From: an uncultured Oscillospiraceae bacterium
Lineage (GTDB): Bacteria > Bacillota > Clostridia > Oscillospirales > Oscillospiraceae
Direction: 5' to 3'
DNA: 64,000 nt
Assembly: GCA_947626315.1 (NCBI GenBank)
Contig: CANQRQ010000001.1
Coordinates: 99,661-163,660 of the forward strand
The stretch's first letter is position 1. Every line of letters starts with the position of its first letter. The notes below the pieces were generated by a model. It saw nothing but the letters and a program-made list of their open reading frames with translations, did not search any database and was not told the DNA's origin. Below, piece after piece: positions 1 to 8,404 of the stretch. The translations under genes and the position numbers were made by a program.

Positions 1-1
1 C

Positions 2-2416
2 GATGTGATCCGCATCCGCGTCTCCTTTGACCGGCGCTTCCCGGAGGCGTCCTACGCCCTGGCGACCACCGCCTGGCCCGACCGGCTGGACGGCCTCTTC
101 GCGGAGGAGCGGCGGCGGGTCCCGGCCCTGGACATCCCCTGCCGGGAGACAGAGAAGAGCCTGAGCTTTGAGACCGGCAGCCTGCGCCTGGTGCTGAAAA
201 AGGCCCCCTTCGCCTTCTCCCTCTTCGATTTGGCGGGGAACTGCTTGTACCGGGACCTGCCGGAGCGGGCCTTTGAGAAGGACCAGCTGGGCCGCCTCAG
301 CCACTACTCCTGCATGGACCGGGAGAAGGACCACTTCTACGGCTTCGGCGAGAAGACCGGCCACCTGGACAAGAAGCTCCGGCGGCTGCGCATGTCCCCC
401 AAGGACGCCATCGGCCACGATCCGGAGACCGGGGACCCTATGTACAAGCATATCCCCTTCTACCTCCGGGTGAACGAGGACAGGCTGCACAGCCTGGGCC
501 TGTTCTACCACAACTCCTATGACTGCGTGTTCGACCTGGGCCAGGAGATCAGCGGCTACTGGGAGCGCTACTGCTATTACCAGACCGACGGGGGCGACAT
601 CGACCTGTTCCTCATCAACGGGCCCAGGCCTGCCCAGGTGGTGGAGCGCTACACCTGGCTCACCGGCCGGACCATCCTGCCCACCAAGCAGTCCCTGGGC
701 TACTGCGCCTCTACCATGTACTACGCGGAGCTGGAGAAGGACTGCGACCAGGAGATCTACAAGGTCATCGACAAGCACCTGAAAGAGCAGATCTGGATCG
801 ACAATTTCTGGCTGGCCTCCGGCTACTCCTCCGGCGAGGAGGACAATCTGCGCTACACCTTCAACTGGAACCATAAGCGCTTCCCGGACCCGGAGGGCTT
901 CTTTGAGAAGATGAACGCCCTGGGCATCAACGTGATCTGCAACCTGAAGCCCGGCGTTCTGAAGCGGCACCCTTACGCCCGCTACTACGAGGAGCGGGAC
1001 GCCTTCATCAAGAACCCTGGCGGCCAGGGCGATTACTACGGCCGCTGGTGGGGCGGCGAGGGCCGCTTTATCGACTTTACCGGCCCGGCGGGCCGGGAGG
1101 CCTGGAAGGCCCTGCTGGAGGAGAATATCCTCCGCAAGGGCGCCAAAACCGTCTGGAACGACAACTGCGAGATGGACGGCGTGGAGGACCGGGACGCCCG
1201 GTGCTCCTTTGAGGGCGCCGGGGGCGACATGGCCCGGCTGAAGATCATCCACTCCAATATGATGGCCTATACCGCCATCCAGGCGCTGCGGGACGTGTAC
1301 CCCAACGAGCGGCCCTACGTGATCAACCGGGCCGGCTTTGCGGGCATCCAGCGCTACGCCCAGGTCTGGGGCGGGGACAATCTCACCGGCTGGAAGACCC
1401 TCAAGTTCAACATCGCCACCATCCTGGGCATGGGCCTGTCCGGCTGCGCCAACATGGGCTGCGACATCGGCGGCTTTACCGGCCCCGCCCCGGAGGGAGA
1501 GCTGCTGCTGCGCTGGATCCAAAACGGCATTTTCCAGCCCCGCTTCACCCTCAACTCCGCCAACACGGACAACACTGTGACCCAGCCCTGGATGTACGAG
1601 GAGAACCTGCCCCACATCCGCCGGGCCTTCGCCCTGCGCTACCGGCTGCTGCCCACCCTGTACTCCCTGCTGTACGAGGCCAGCGTCAGCGGTCTGCCCG
1701 CCCTGCGGCCGTTGTTCCTGGAGTTTCCGGAGGACCCGGCCTGCTACACCGACGAGCATCTGAGCTTTCTGTTCGGGCCCGGCCTGCTGGTGGCCAACGT
1801 GGTGGAGCCGGGGGCCAAGACCCGGGAGCTCTACCTGCCCGCCGGGACCACGTGGTACGACCTGAACGACCACATGCGCGCATACGCCGGCGGCCAGGTG
1901 ATCTCTGTGCCTGTGGACCTGGGGACCATCCCCCTGTTCCTGCGGGGCAGCGCCGTTCTGCTCGGCAGCGAGGACGTAAAGCGCATCCGGTTCGACACCC
2001 TGCGCACCCTGGACCTGACCGTGGCCGCGGAGAAGGACTGCTCCTTCCTGTTCTATGACGACGACGGCCACACCGAGGACTACAAACGGGGCGTCAGCGC
2101 CCGAACGCTGATCACCGTCCAGGCCGGGGACCGGACAGTGATCTCCTTCCACAAGGAGGGGAGCTGGGCCGGCACGGTGGAGCGGCTGACCCTGACCCTG
2201 GTCAGCAAAGCCAAGGGCGCCTTCTGGGTGACCGTGGACGGACGGCAGATCCCCCGCTATCTGGTGCGGGACAACTGGGAGGAGGCCGAAGAGGGCTGGT
2301 ACTATGAGCTGTCCGACCGGACCATCCGGGTCAAATGCCCGAAACCGGCCAAGGACGATTTCAGCATCGTGATCTCCACGGAGAAATTCGACCTGATCGG
2401 CATGAACGAGGAATAA
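2..2416 (+). CDS. Glycoside hydrolase family 31 (alpha-glucosidase / alpha-xylosidase type), 5' end cut by window
   Basis: GH31 enzymes are retaining exo-alpha-glycosidases that release glucose or xylose from non-reducing ends. The visible 800 residues hold a family-typical (beta/alpha)8 core: WNDNCE near residue 386 carries the nucleophile Asp, and WGGDNLTGW near 458 carries the acid/base Asp. A beta-sandwich C-terminal part follows (YLPAGTTWYDL). No signal peptide is visible. A GTG lies at base 5, but the frame is open to the window edge and the first residues already look like mid-domain strand, so the gene probably begins upstream. It lies 28 bp before uxuA in the same direction, which suggests it releases sugar from a uronate-containing oligosaccharide. 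Substrate is inference; family is confident. Confidence 0.9.
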   Translation, partial: DVIRIRVSFDRRFPEASYALATTAWPDRLDGLFAEERRRVPALDIPCRETEKSLSFETGSLRLVLKKAPFAFSLFDLAGNCLYRDLPERAFEKDQLGRLSHYSCMDREKDHFYGFGEKTGHLDKKLRRLRMSPKDAIGHDPETGDPMYKHIPFYLRVNEDRLHSLGLFYHNSYDCVFDLGQEISGYWERYCYYQTDGGDIDLFLINGPRPAQVVERYTWLTGRTILPTKQSLGYCASTMYYAELEKDCDQEIYKVIDKHLKEQIWIDNFWLASGYSSGEEDNLRYTFNWNHKRFPDPEGFFEKMNALGINVICNLKPGVLKRHPYARYYEERDAFIKNPGGQGDYYGRWWGGEGRFIDFTGPAGREAWKALLEENILRKGAKTVWNDNCEMDGVEDRDARCSFEGAGGDMARLKIIHSNMMAYTAIQALRDVYPNERPYVINRAGFAGIQRYAQVWGGDNLTGWKTLKFNIATILGMGLSGCANMGCDIGGFTGPAPEGELLLRWIQNGIFQPRFTLNSANTDNTVTQPWMYEENLPHIRRAFALRYRLLPTLYSLLYEASVSGLPALRPLFLEFPEDPACYTDEHLSFLFGPGLLVANVVEPGAKTRELYLPAGTTWYDLNDHMRAYAGGQVISVPVDLGTIPLFLRGSAVLLGSEDVKRIRFDTLRTLDLTVAAEKDCSFLFYDDDGHTEDYKRGVSARTLITVQAGDRTVISFHKEGSWAGTVERLTLTLVSKAKGAFWVTVDGRQIPRYLVRDNWEEAEEGWYYELSDRTIRVKCPKPAKDDFSIVISTEKFDLIGMNEE

Positions 2417-2444
2417 ATTTTATTACTTTGAGGGAGGTACTGTC

Positions 2445-3533
2445 ATGCCTATGCAAATGGGCTTTCGCTGGTACGGCGAAGGGAACGACGGAATCAGCCT
2501 GGAGGATATCCGGCAGATCCCCGGCGTGAGCACCATCGTCTGGGCGCTGCACAATAAGCTGCCCGGCGAGGTCTGGGAGCCGGAGGAGATCGCCCCGGTG
2601 GTGGAGGATATCCGCGCCCACGGCTTCAACGCCGATGTGGTGGAGTCCGTCAACGTCCACGACGATATTAAGATCGGCCTGCCCAGCCGGGACAGGTACA
2701 TCGACAACTATATCCAGACCATACGGAACCTGGCCCCCTTCGGCGTGAAGGTCATCTGCTACAACTTTATGCCCATCTTTGACTGGACCCGCAGCGACCT
2801 GTTCCACCCGGTAGGGGACGGCTCCACCGCCCTGTATTATCAGAAGGACATGATCCAGGACGACCCCAAGGAGATGGCCGCCTATGTGATGAGCTTCACG
2901 GAGAAGTACCACATGACCTTCCCCGGCTGGGAGCCGGAGCGCATGGCCAAGCTGGACGAGCTCTTTGAGAAGTACAAGGACGTGACCAAGGAGAAGCTCT
3001 GGGCCAACTTTAAGTATTTCCTGGAGCGGCTCATGCCCGTCTGCCGCGAGTGCGATATCAAAATGGCCGTCCACATGGACGATCCCCCCTGGGACATCTT
3101 CGGCCTGCCCCGCCTGCTGGTGGACAGTGAGAGCATCGACCGTTTTCTGGCCATGGTGGATGACCCCTATAACTGCCTGACCCTCTGCTCCGGCAGCCTG
3201 AACGCCAACCCTGAAAACAACGTGGCCGCCATCGTCCGCCGGCACTGTGACCGGATCGCCTTTGCCCACATCCGCAACGTCAAGCACTTCCCCAACGGCG
3301 ACTTCTCCGAGGCCTCCCACCGGGACTGCGACGGGGACACCGGCATCCTCGACATCCTCCGGGCCTATCACGACTGCGGCTACGAGGGCTATATCCGGCC
3401 GGACCACGGCCGGCACCTGTGGGGCGAGGGCCCCGGCAGCTGCCGCCCAGGCTACGGCCTGTATGACCGGGCCCTGGGCATCATGTATATGCTGGGCGCC
3501 TGGGATCTGATGGACAAGGAGGCAAAAGCATGA
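2445..3533 (+). CDS. uxuA: Mannonate dehydratase
   Basis: Dehydrates D-mannonate to 2-keto-3-deoxy-D-gluconate, the last dedicated step of glucuronate catabolism; cytoplasmic TIM-barrel metalloenzyme. The 362-residue length and the N-terminus (MGFRWYGEGNDGISLEDIRQ) match the UxuA family. The HMDDPPW segment near residue 210 and the Cys of LCSGSLN near 246 are the expected metal and active-site region, and HIRNVK follows. The start has a good site (GGGAGG, 2431-2436). Its end overlaps the uxuB start by 4 bp (ATGA), so the two are translationally coupled. Confidence 0.95.
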   Translation: MPMQMGFRWYGEGNDGISLEDIRQIPGVSTIVWALHNKLPGEVWEPEEIAPVVEDIRAHGFNADVVESVNVHDDIKIGLPSRDRYIDNYIQTIRNLAPFGVKVICYNFMPIFDWTRSDLFHPVGDGSTALYYQKDMIQDDPKEMAAYVMSFTEKYHMTFPGWEPERMAKLDELFEKYKDVTKEKLWANFKYFLERLMPVCRECDIKMAVHMDDPPWDIFGLPRLLVDSESIDRFLAMVDDPYNCLTLCSGSLNANPENNVAAIVRRHCDRIAFAHIRNVKHFPNGDFSEASHRDCDGDTGILDILRAYHDCGYEGYIRPDHGRHLWGEGPGSCRPGYGLYDRALGIMYMLGAWDLMDKEAKA

Positions 3534-5155
3534 GCAAAAAACTGGATCTGAGCACGGCCGGTCTGAAGGACCGGGCCGCCTGGGAAGCGGCGGGCTACGC
3601 CCTGCCCCGGTATGACCGGGAGGCCATGGTGGCCGCCACGCTGGAAGAGCCTGCCTGGCTGCATTTCGGCGCGGGCAACATCTTCAAGGCCTTTCAGGCC
3701 CACGCCGCCCAGAAGCTTTTGAACGAGGGCCTGACGCACACCGGCATCCTGGCCGCCGAGCGCAGCAAGCGGGGGGACGACAGCCACGACAACTACACTG
3801 TCCTGGTGACTCTGAAGGCCAGCGGGCAGGTGGAAAAAACCGTCATCGGCAGCATCGCCCACACCTATGCCCTCTACGGCCAGGAGGCCGAACTGGAGGA
3901 GGTCTTCAAAAAGCCCTCCCTGCAGATGGTGAGCTTTACCATCACCGAGAAGGGCTACAGCCTGGTGGACGGCAAGGGAGAGCGCCTGCCGGACGTGACC
4001 GCCGATCTGGATGCCGGCCCGGCCGCCGCCGTCAGCTATATGGGCAAGCTCACCGCCCTGCTCCTTGCCCGCTACCGGGCCGGGGCGCTCCCCCTCGCCA
4101 TGGTCAGCATGGACAACTGCTCCCACAACGGGGACAAGCTGAAGGCCGCCGTCACCGCCTTTGCCCAGGCCTGGTCGGAGAAGGGCCTGGCGCCGGAGGG
4201 CTTTGCCGCCTATGTGAACGATCCGAAGCAGGTCAGCTTCCCCTGGACCATGATCGACAAGATCACCCCCAGCCCGGACGCCAGCGTGGGCGGCCTGCTG
4301 GAGGCCGACGGCCTGGAGGGCTTCGCCCCCGTGGTCACCCCCCGGGGCACCCATGTGGCCCCCTTTGTCAACGCCGAGGAGTGCGAGTACCTGGTCATCG
4401 AGGACAGCTTCCCCAACGGCCGCCCGCCGCTGGAAAAGGCCGGGATCCTCTTCACTCCGCGGGAGACGGTGGACAAGGTGGAACGGATGAAGGTCTGCAC
4501 CTGCCTCAACCCCCTGCACACCAGTCTGGCCGTCTACGGCTGCCTGCTGGGCTATCAGCGGATCTATGAGGAGATGAAGGACCCGGAGCTGCGCGCGCTG
4601 GTGCAGGGCGTCGGCTACGGGGAGGGCTTGCCCGTGGTCACGGATCCGGGCGTCCTGAACCCCAAAGAGTTTATCGACGCCGTGGTGCAGATGCGCCTGC
4701 CCAACCCCTTCATGCCCGACATGCCCCAGCGGATTGCCACCGACACCTCCCAAAAGCTGCCCATCCGCTTCGGGGAGACCATCAAGGCCTACATCGCCTC
4801 TCCCGAGCTGGACGTGCACGATCTCAAGCTGATCCCCCTGGTCTTTGCCGGCTGGCTGCGCTACCTGATGGCGGTGGATGACAAAGGCAAGCCCTTCACC
4901 CTGAGCCCGGACCCCCTGCTGGACACGGTCTGCCCGGTGGTCCGGGACTTCCGGCTGGGGCAGGTCCCCCCGGCGGAGGCGATCCGGGAAAAGCTGGCGG
5001 GGCTTCTGTCCCGGGCGGATATCTTCGGCGTGGACCTGGTGGAGGCCGGTTTGTCCGACCTGGTCTGCGCTTACTTTGCCCAGCTGATCGCCGGCCCCGG
5101 CTCAGTGCGGGCCACCCTGAAAAAAATTCTGACTGACGGAGGGAAAACAGCGTGA
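3530..5155 (+). CDS. uxuB: Fructuronate reductase (mannitol dehydrogenase family)
   Basis: NAD-dependent interconversion of D-fructuronate and D-mannonate, supplying UxuA. At 541 residues it is the long form of the polyol/mannitol dehydrogenase family. The Rossmann nucleotide motif is HFGAGNIFKAF (about residues 44-54), the domain boundary carries SMDNCSHNGDKL (about 189-200), and the catalytic Lys/Asn/His region follows (TCLNPLHTSLAVYG, about 324-337). It sits between uxuA and uxaC with 4-bp overlaps on both sides. Alternative family members such as tagaturonate reductase or mannitol dehydrogenase are less likely given the uxuA and uxaC neighbours. Confidence 0.9.
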   Translation: MSKKLDLSTAGLKDRAAWEAAGYALPRYDREAMVAATLEEPAWLHFGAGNIFKAFQAHAAQKLLNEGLTHTGILAAERSKRGDDSHDNYTVLVTLKASGQVEKTVIGSIAHTYALYGQEAELEEVFKKPSLQMVSFTITEKGYSLVDGKGERLPDVTADLDAGPAAAVSYMGKLTALLLARYRAGALPLAMVSMDNCSHNGDKLKAAVTAFAQAWSEKGLAPEGFAAYVNDPKQVSFPWTMIDKITPSPDASVGGLLEADGLEGFAPVVTPRGTHVAPFVNAEECEYLVIEDSFPNGRPPLEKAGILFTPRETVDKVERMKVCTCLNPLHTSLAVYGCLLGYQRIYEEMKDPELRALVQGVGYGEGLPVVTDPGVLNPKEFIDAVVQMRLPNPFMPDMPQRIATDTSQKLPIRFGETIKAYIASPELDVHDLKLIPLVFAGWLRYLMAVDDKGKPFTLSPDPLLDTVCPVVRDFRLGQVPPAEAIREKLAGLLSRADIFGVDLVEAGLSDLVCAYFAQLIAGPGSVRATLKKILTDGGKTA

Positions 5156-6543
5156 AAGCCTTTATGGACAAGGATTTTCTCCTCTCCACGGAGACGGCAA
5201 AGCACCTCTTCCACGACTACGCGGAGCAGCTGCCCATCATCGACTACCACTGCCACCTGTCCCCCCGGGAGATCTATGAGGACCGGCAGTTTGAGAACAT
5301 CACCCAGGTCTGGCTGGGCGGCGACCACTACAAGTGGCGCCTGATGCGCTCCAACGGGGTGGAGGAGCGGTATATCACCGGCGACGCCTCCGACCGGGAG
5401 AAGTTCCAGAAGTGGGCGGAGACCCTCGGCCTGGCCATTGGCAACCCCCTCTACCACTGGAGCCACCTGGAGCTGCGCAACTACTTCGGCTATCAGGGCA
5501 TCCTCAACGGCGACACCGCCGGGGAGGTCTGGCAGCTGTGCAACGAGAAGCTGAAGACCATGAGCGCCCGCCAGCTGATCGCCGGCTCCCGGGTGGAGGC
5601 CCTCTGCACCACCGACGACCCGGCGGACAGCCTGGAGTGGCACAAAAAGATCGCGGAGGACGGCTTCGCGGTAAAGGTGCTGCCCACCTTCCGGCCGGAT
5701 CAGGCCCTGGGCATCGAGAAGCCCGGCTATCTGGACTATCTCCAGTCCCTGGCCGAGGCCGCCGGAGACGAGATCCACTGCTTTAACTGCCTGGTAAAAG
5801 TTCTGAAAAAGCGCATGGACGCCTTTGACGCCCTGGGCTGCCGCATCTCCGACCACGGCCTGGAGGCGGTGACCTACGCCCCGGCGGAAAAGAGCGAAAT
5901 CATGGACATCTTCAAGCGCCGCAAAGCGGGCCAGATCCCTACCGCCGAGGAGGCCAGGAAATTCCGCACGGCGCTGCTGCTGGCCCTGGGCCGGGAGTAC
6001 GCCAGACGAGGCTGGGCCATGCAGATCCACTTCGGCGTGATCCGCAACAACGCCCAGCGGGTGTTCAAGGCCCTGGGGCCGGATGCCGGCGTGGATTCCA
6101 TCGGCGACGCGGCGTCCATCAAGGAGCTGGCCGCCTTCCTCAACGCCCTGGATGAGACCGGCGAGCTGCCCAAGACCATCCTCTACTCTCTCAACCCCAA
6201 CGACAACGCCGCCATCGAGACCGTCATGGGCTGCTTCCAGACCGGCGAGGCCGTGGGCAAGCTCCAGCACGGCAGCGGCTGGTGGTTCAATGACCACAAG
6301 CAGGGCATGATCGAGCAGATGACCAGTCTGGCCAACGAAGGCATGCTGGCGGGCTTCATCGGCATGCTCACCGACTCCCGCAGCTTCCTGTCCTACGCCC
6401 GGCATGAGTATTTCCGCCGCATCCTCTGCGACCTGGTGGGCTCCTGGGTGGAAAACGGGGAGTACCCCAACGACGAGAAGGCCCTTAAACAGATCATCGA
6501 AGGCGTCTGCTGCGAGAACGCCCGGCGCTATCTGGGCCTTTAA
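5152..6543 (+). CDS. uxaC: Glucuronate isomerase
   Basis: Isomerises D-glucuronate to D-fructuronate (and galacturonate to tagaturonate), the entry step of the pathway. It is a 463-residue amidohydrolase-fold protein with the metal motif DYHCHLSP (His33, His35), and HFGVIRNNAQRVF near residue 287 is family-typical. A GTG start overlaps the uxuB stop (GTGA). GGAGGG at 5139-5144 places it 8 bp away, whereas the ATG at 5164 would be too distant, and UxaC proteins usually begin MKAFMDKDFLL. It is the last gene before a strong terminator. Confidence 0.96.
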   Translation: MKAFMDKDFLLSTETAKHLFHDYAEQLPIIDYHCHLSPREIYEDRQFENITQVWLGGDHYKWRLMRSNGVEERYITGDASDREKFQKWAETLGLAIGNPLYHWSHLELRNYFGYQGILNGDTAGEVWQLCNEKLKTMSARQLIAGSRVEALCTTDDPADSLEWHKKIAEDGFAVKVLPTFRPDQALGIEKPGYLDYLQSLAEAAGDEIHCFNCLVKVLKKRMDAFDALGCRISDHGLEAVTYAPAEKSEIMDIFKRRKAGQIPTAEEARKFRTALLLALGREYARRGWAMQIHFGVIRNNAQRVFKALGPDAGVDSIGDAASIKELAAFLNALDETGELPKTILYSLNPNDNAAIETVMGCFQTGEAVGKLQHGSGWWFNDHKQGMIEQMTSLANEGMLAGFIGMLTDSRSFLSYARHEYFRRILCDLVGSWVENGEYPNDEKALKQIIEGVCCENARRYLGL

Positions 6544-6562
6544 GACGGTCTCCCGTAATAGG

Positions 6563-6603
6563 AAAAGCTTCTCTATCCGTGCAGCGGGTGGAGAAGCTTT
6601 TCT
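6563..6603 (+). terminator. Rho-independent terminator of the glucuronate operon
   Basis: AAAAGCTTCTC (6563-6573) pairs with GAGAAGCTTTT (6591-6601) around a 17-base loop, 20 bp after the uxaC stop. Confidence 0.8.
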
Positions 6604-6622
6604 GCTAAAGTTGTATATTCTG

Positions 6623-6651
6623 TTGACATACGTAAAAATACGTACTATAAT
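6623..6651 (+). promoter_or_regulatory. hicAB promoter with twin TACGTA operator
   Basis: TTGACA (6623-6628), a 17-bp spacer and TATAAT (6646-6651) form a consensus sigma-A promoter. The spacer holds two TACGTA palindromes (6629-6634 and 6639-6644) separated by AAAA, a fitting site for the ribbon-helix-helix domain of HicB. Autoregulation is inference from family knowledge. Confidence 0.88.
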
Positions 6652-6679
6652 ATAGGTAAGAGATAAAGAAGGTGGTCTA

Positions 6680-6865
6680 ATTAAATATTCAGAGCTGGAA
6701 AAGATATTAAAGCAAGCGGGCTGTACAGTGAGGAGAGAAGGAAAATCGCATACACTATGGTATAGTCCAAAGACCGGAAAGGTGTTCACGGTAGGGCGGC
6801 ACAAGACGCAGGATGTGCCGAGCGGAACGCTAAAGTCTATTAAAGTGAGCGCGGGACTTGAATAA
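6680..6865 (+). CDS. hicA: HicA-family mRNA interferase toxin, ATT start
   Basis: A 61-residue toxin with the dsRBD-like HicA fold that cleaves mRNA. The reading (I/M)KYSELEKILKQAGC, then REGKSHTLW with the catalytic His, then RHKTQDVPSGTLKSI, matches HicA from first to last residue. No ATG, GTG or TTG exists between the in-frame stop at 6653 and this point. AAGAAGGTGG (6666-6675) lies 4 bp before ATT at 6680, where the family's first residue falls. ATT is a rare initiator that would keep toxin yield low. hicB follows 37 bp downstream. Base composition is more AT-rich than the neighbours, which suggests acquisition by transfer. Confidence 0.88.
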   Translation: MKYSELEKILKQAGCTVRREGKSHTLWYSPKTGKVFTVGRHKTQDVPSGTLKSIKVSAGLE

Positions 6866-6902
6866 AGCCCCAAACTCTCCCGCAAACGGAGGAAGGAAAA
6901 AA

Positions 6903-7292
6903 GTGAAGAAATATTTGTACCCCGCAGTCTTTGAGAAGGAAGAAAGCGGCTACAGCGTTATCTTCCCGGACCTGGGCATCGCCACTTCCGGAGAGACGCT
7001 GGAAGAGGCCATGGACATGGCAAAGGATGCTCTGTGTTTAACGCTCTATGATCTGGAAGAAAGCAAGCATCCCATTCCAGCCGCATCCGACATGAGAGCG
7101 CTGTCATGCCCGGACAATGCTTTTTTGAGCCTCGTGGCCTGCGACACGATGGAGTACCGGCGTTTTTACAGCAGCAAGGCTGTGAAGAAAACGCTGAGTA
7201 TTCCGGCATGGCTGAACACGATGGCAGAGAGAGAAGACATCAATTTCTCGGCGGTGCTGCAAAAAGCGCTGAAGGCTGAGCTGCATATCTGA
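6903..7292 (+). CDS. hicB: HicB-family antitoxin
   Basis: A 129-residue antitoxin. The N-terminal partial RNase H-like HicB domain (KKYLYPAVFEKEESGYSV, then FPDLGIATSGETLEEA) binds and blocks HicA. The C-terminal ribbon-helix-helix (KKTLSIPAWLNTMAERE and following) should bind the TACGTA operator upstream of hicA. The GTG start at 6903 is preceded by GGAGGAAGG (6888-6896). An ATG frame 45 bp upstream lacks a ribosome site and homologous residues. The order is toxin first, the usual one for hicAB. Confidence 0.92.
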   Translation: MKKYLYPAVFEKEESGYSVIFPDLGIATSGETLEEAMDMAKDALCLTLYDLEESKHPIPAASDMRALSCPDNAFLSLVACDTMEYRRFYSSKAVKKTLSIPAWLNTMAEREDINFSAVLQKALKAELHI

Positions 7293-7619
7293 GCCCCGCG
7301 GCGCGAAACGCTGCTATTTTTTGATAAGCGAAAGCTTAGGTGAAATCCCGCGTGGGGCGGGTTTGGGAGGGGATGGGCTTCCCCTCCAAAAAATTGAGCG
7401 AAGCGGATATTTGCGGCGCTTTGCGCCGCCACCAGGATTCGCCCGCCTGCGGGCGGGCCGGGTCGGCGTCAAAGGACCTCCGAAGACGATAGGACCGCGT
7501 AGGCGCGGTCCTATGCGTCGGTCGTAGGCCCTTTTCCTTTCCCCATGAAACCCGCTGGCGCTGGGTTTTCATAGGGCCCCCTTACACCGCTTCCTTCGAA
7601 TCCCCGCTTTCGCACATAT
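7293..7619. other. Hairpin-rich non-coding spacer
   Basis: No credible gene. Closely packed perfect stems are visible: GGAGGGG/CCCCTCC (7366-7387), GCGGCGC/GCGCCGC (7413-7429), GCCCGC/GCGGGC (7441-7454) and AGGACCGCG/CGCGGTCCT (7491-7512). A fifth pairs ATGAAACCC with GGGTTTTCAT (about 7545-7571). Function unknown. Confidence 0.6.
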
Positions 7620-7658
7620 GAAAAATCCCCGCACCCGCATAGCGGGTACGGGAATTTT
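7620..7658 (-). terminator. Terminator of the tRNA operon
   Basis: On the minus strand, an A/T-tract-flanked stem (AAAAAT plus CCCG and ACCCGC paired with GCGGGT, CGGG and ATTTTT) begins directly at the 3' CCA end of tRNA-Lys. Confidence 0.8.
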
Positions 7659-7734
7659 TGGTGCTCCAGCGGGGATTCGAACCCCGGACACCCTGCTTAA
7701 AAGGCAGGTGCTCTGCCTACTGAGCTACTGGGGC
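7659..7734 (-). tRNA. tRNA-Lys (anticodon TTT)
   Basis: On the minus strand GCCCCAG pairs with CTGGAGC, the anticodon loop is CTTTTAA, and the T-loop GTTCGAATC and an encoded CCA are present. Last gene of the tRNA operon. Confidence 0.96.
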
Positions 7735-7791
7735 ATAGGGGAGGGGGATCTATCTTTCACGTCCTCCGCCGGCGGCGGAAGGCGGGTTTTT

Positions 7792-7865
7792 TGGCTGGGA
7801 TGGCGGGACTCGAACCCACTATATCGGAGTCAAAGTCCGGTGTGTTACCATTACACTACATCCCA
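7792..7865 (-). tRNA. tRNA-Gln (anticodon TTG)
   Basis: Acceptor TGGGATG/CATCCCA, anticodon loop CTTTGAC, T-loop GTTCGAGTC, encoded CCA; 74 nt. Confidence 0.96.
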
Positions 7866-7927
7866 ATATATCCGGCGCTCTGATGGGCTGAGGCCGCCCC
7901 GCCGGGAGCGGCCTCAAGCTTTTTCAA

Positions 7928-8004
7928 TGGGGTGGGTGAAGGGGCTCGAACCCTCGACACCCGGAACCACAATCCGGTGCTCTGCCAACTGAGCTACGCC
8001 CACC
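7928..8004 (-). tRNA. tRNA-His (anticodon GTG)
   Basis: Acceptor GTGGGCG with the His-specific extra 5' G at 8004, anticodon loop TTGTGGT, encoded CCA. Confidence 0.96.
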
Positions 8005-8015
8005 ATATCTTCTTT

Positions 8016-8092
8016 TGGCACGCCAAGAGGGATTCGAACCCCCGACCTACTGCTTAGAAGGCAGTTGCTCTATCCTGCTGAGCTATTGGCGC
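8016..8092 (-). tRNA. tRNA-Arg (anticodon TCT)
   Basis: Acceptor GCGCCAA paired with TTGGCGT, anticodon loop CTTCTAA, T-loop GTTCGAATC, encoded CCA. Confidence 0.96.
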
Positions 8093-8112
8093 ATATTCAG
8101 GGCCCAACAGCA

Positions 8113-8186
8113 TGGAGCGGGTGATGGGAATCGAACCCACGTATCCAGCTTGGAAGGCTGGTGTTCTGCCATTGAACTACACCCGC
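8113..8186 (-). tRNA. tRNA-Gly (anticodon TCC)
   Basis: Acceptor GCGGGTG/CACCCGC, anticodon loop CTTCCAA, encoded CCA. First gene of the operon, 26 bp from its promoter. Confidence 0.96.
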
Positions 8187-8212
8187 ACGACCATTCCCTT
8201 ATCAGCCTTGTG

Positions 8213-8242
8213 ATCATAACATATTTTGGGCGGTTGTGTCAA
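8213..8242 (-). promoter_or_regulatory. Promoter of the tRNA operon
   Basis: Reading the minus strand: TTGACA (8242-8237), an 18-bp spacer, TATGAT (8218-8213). Confidence 0.8.
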
Positions 8243-8404
8243 CAGAATTTTTCCCGGACCGGTGGAAAAAATTCCAAATGCCCGGCAAAAAAGCCATCAC
8301 CGGTAATTTCCCTCTATTTCTTGGTATTTCCCTACGGGATCTGACAAATTTCACGGCCACCGCCGGGTATACTGGAGGCAGCTACCGATTCAGGGGGTGA
8401 AAAC

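Noticed and set aside
7618..8344. Short plus-strand frames across the tRNA genes (products with GIRTPDTLL or GFEPPTYC)
   Set aside because: These are the well-known spurious translations of the reverse strand of tRNA genes; the five tRNAs fold perfectly.
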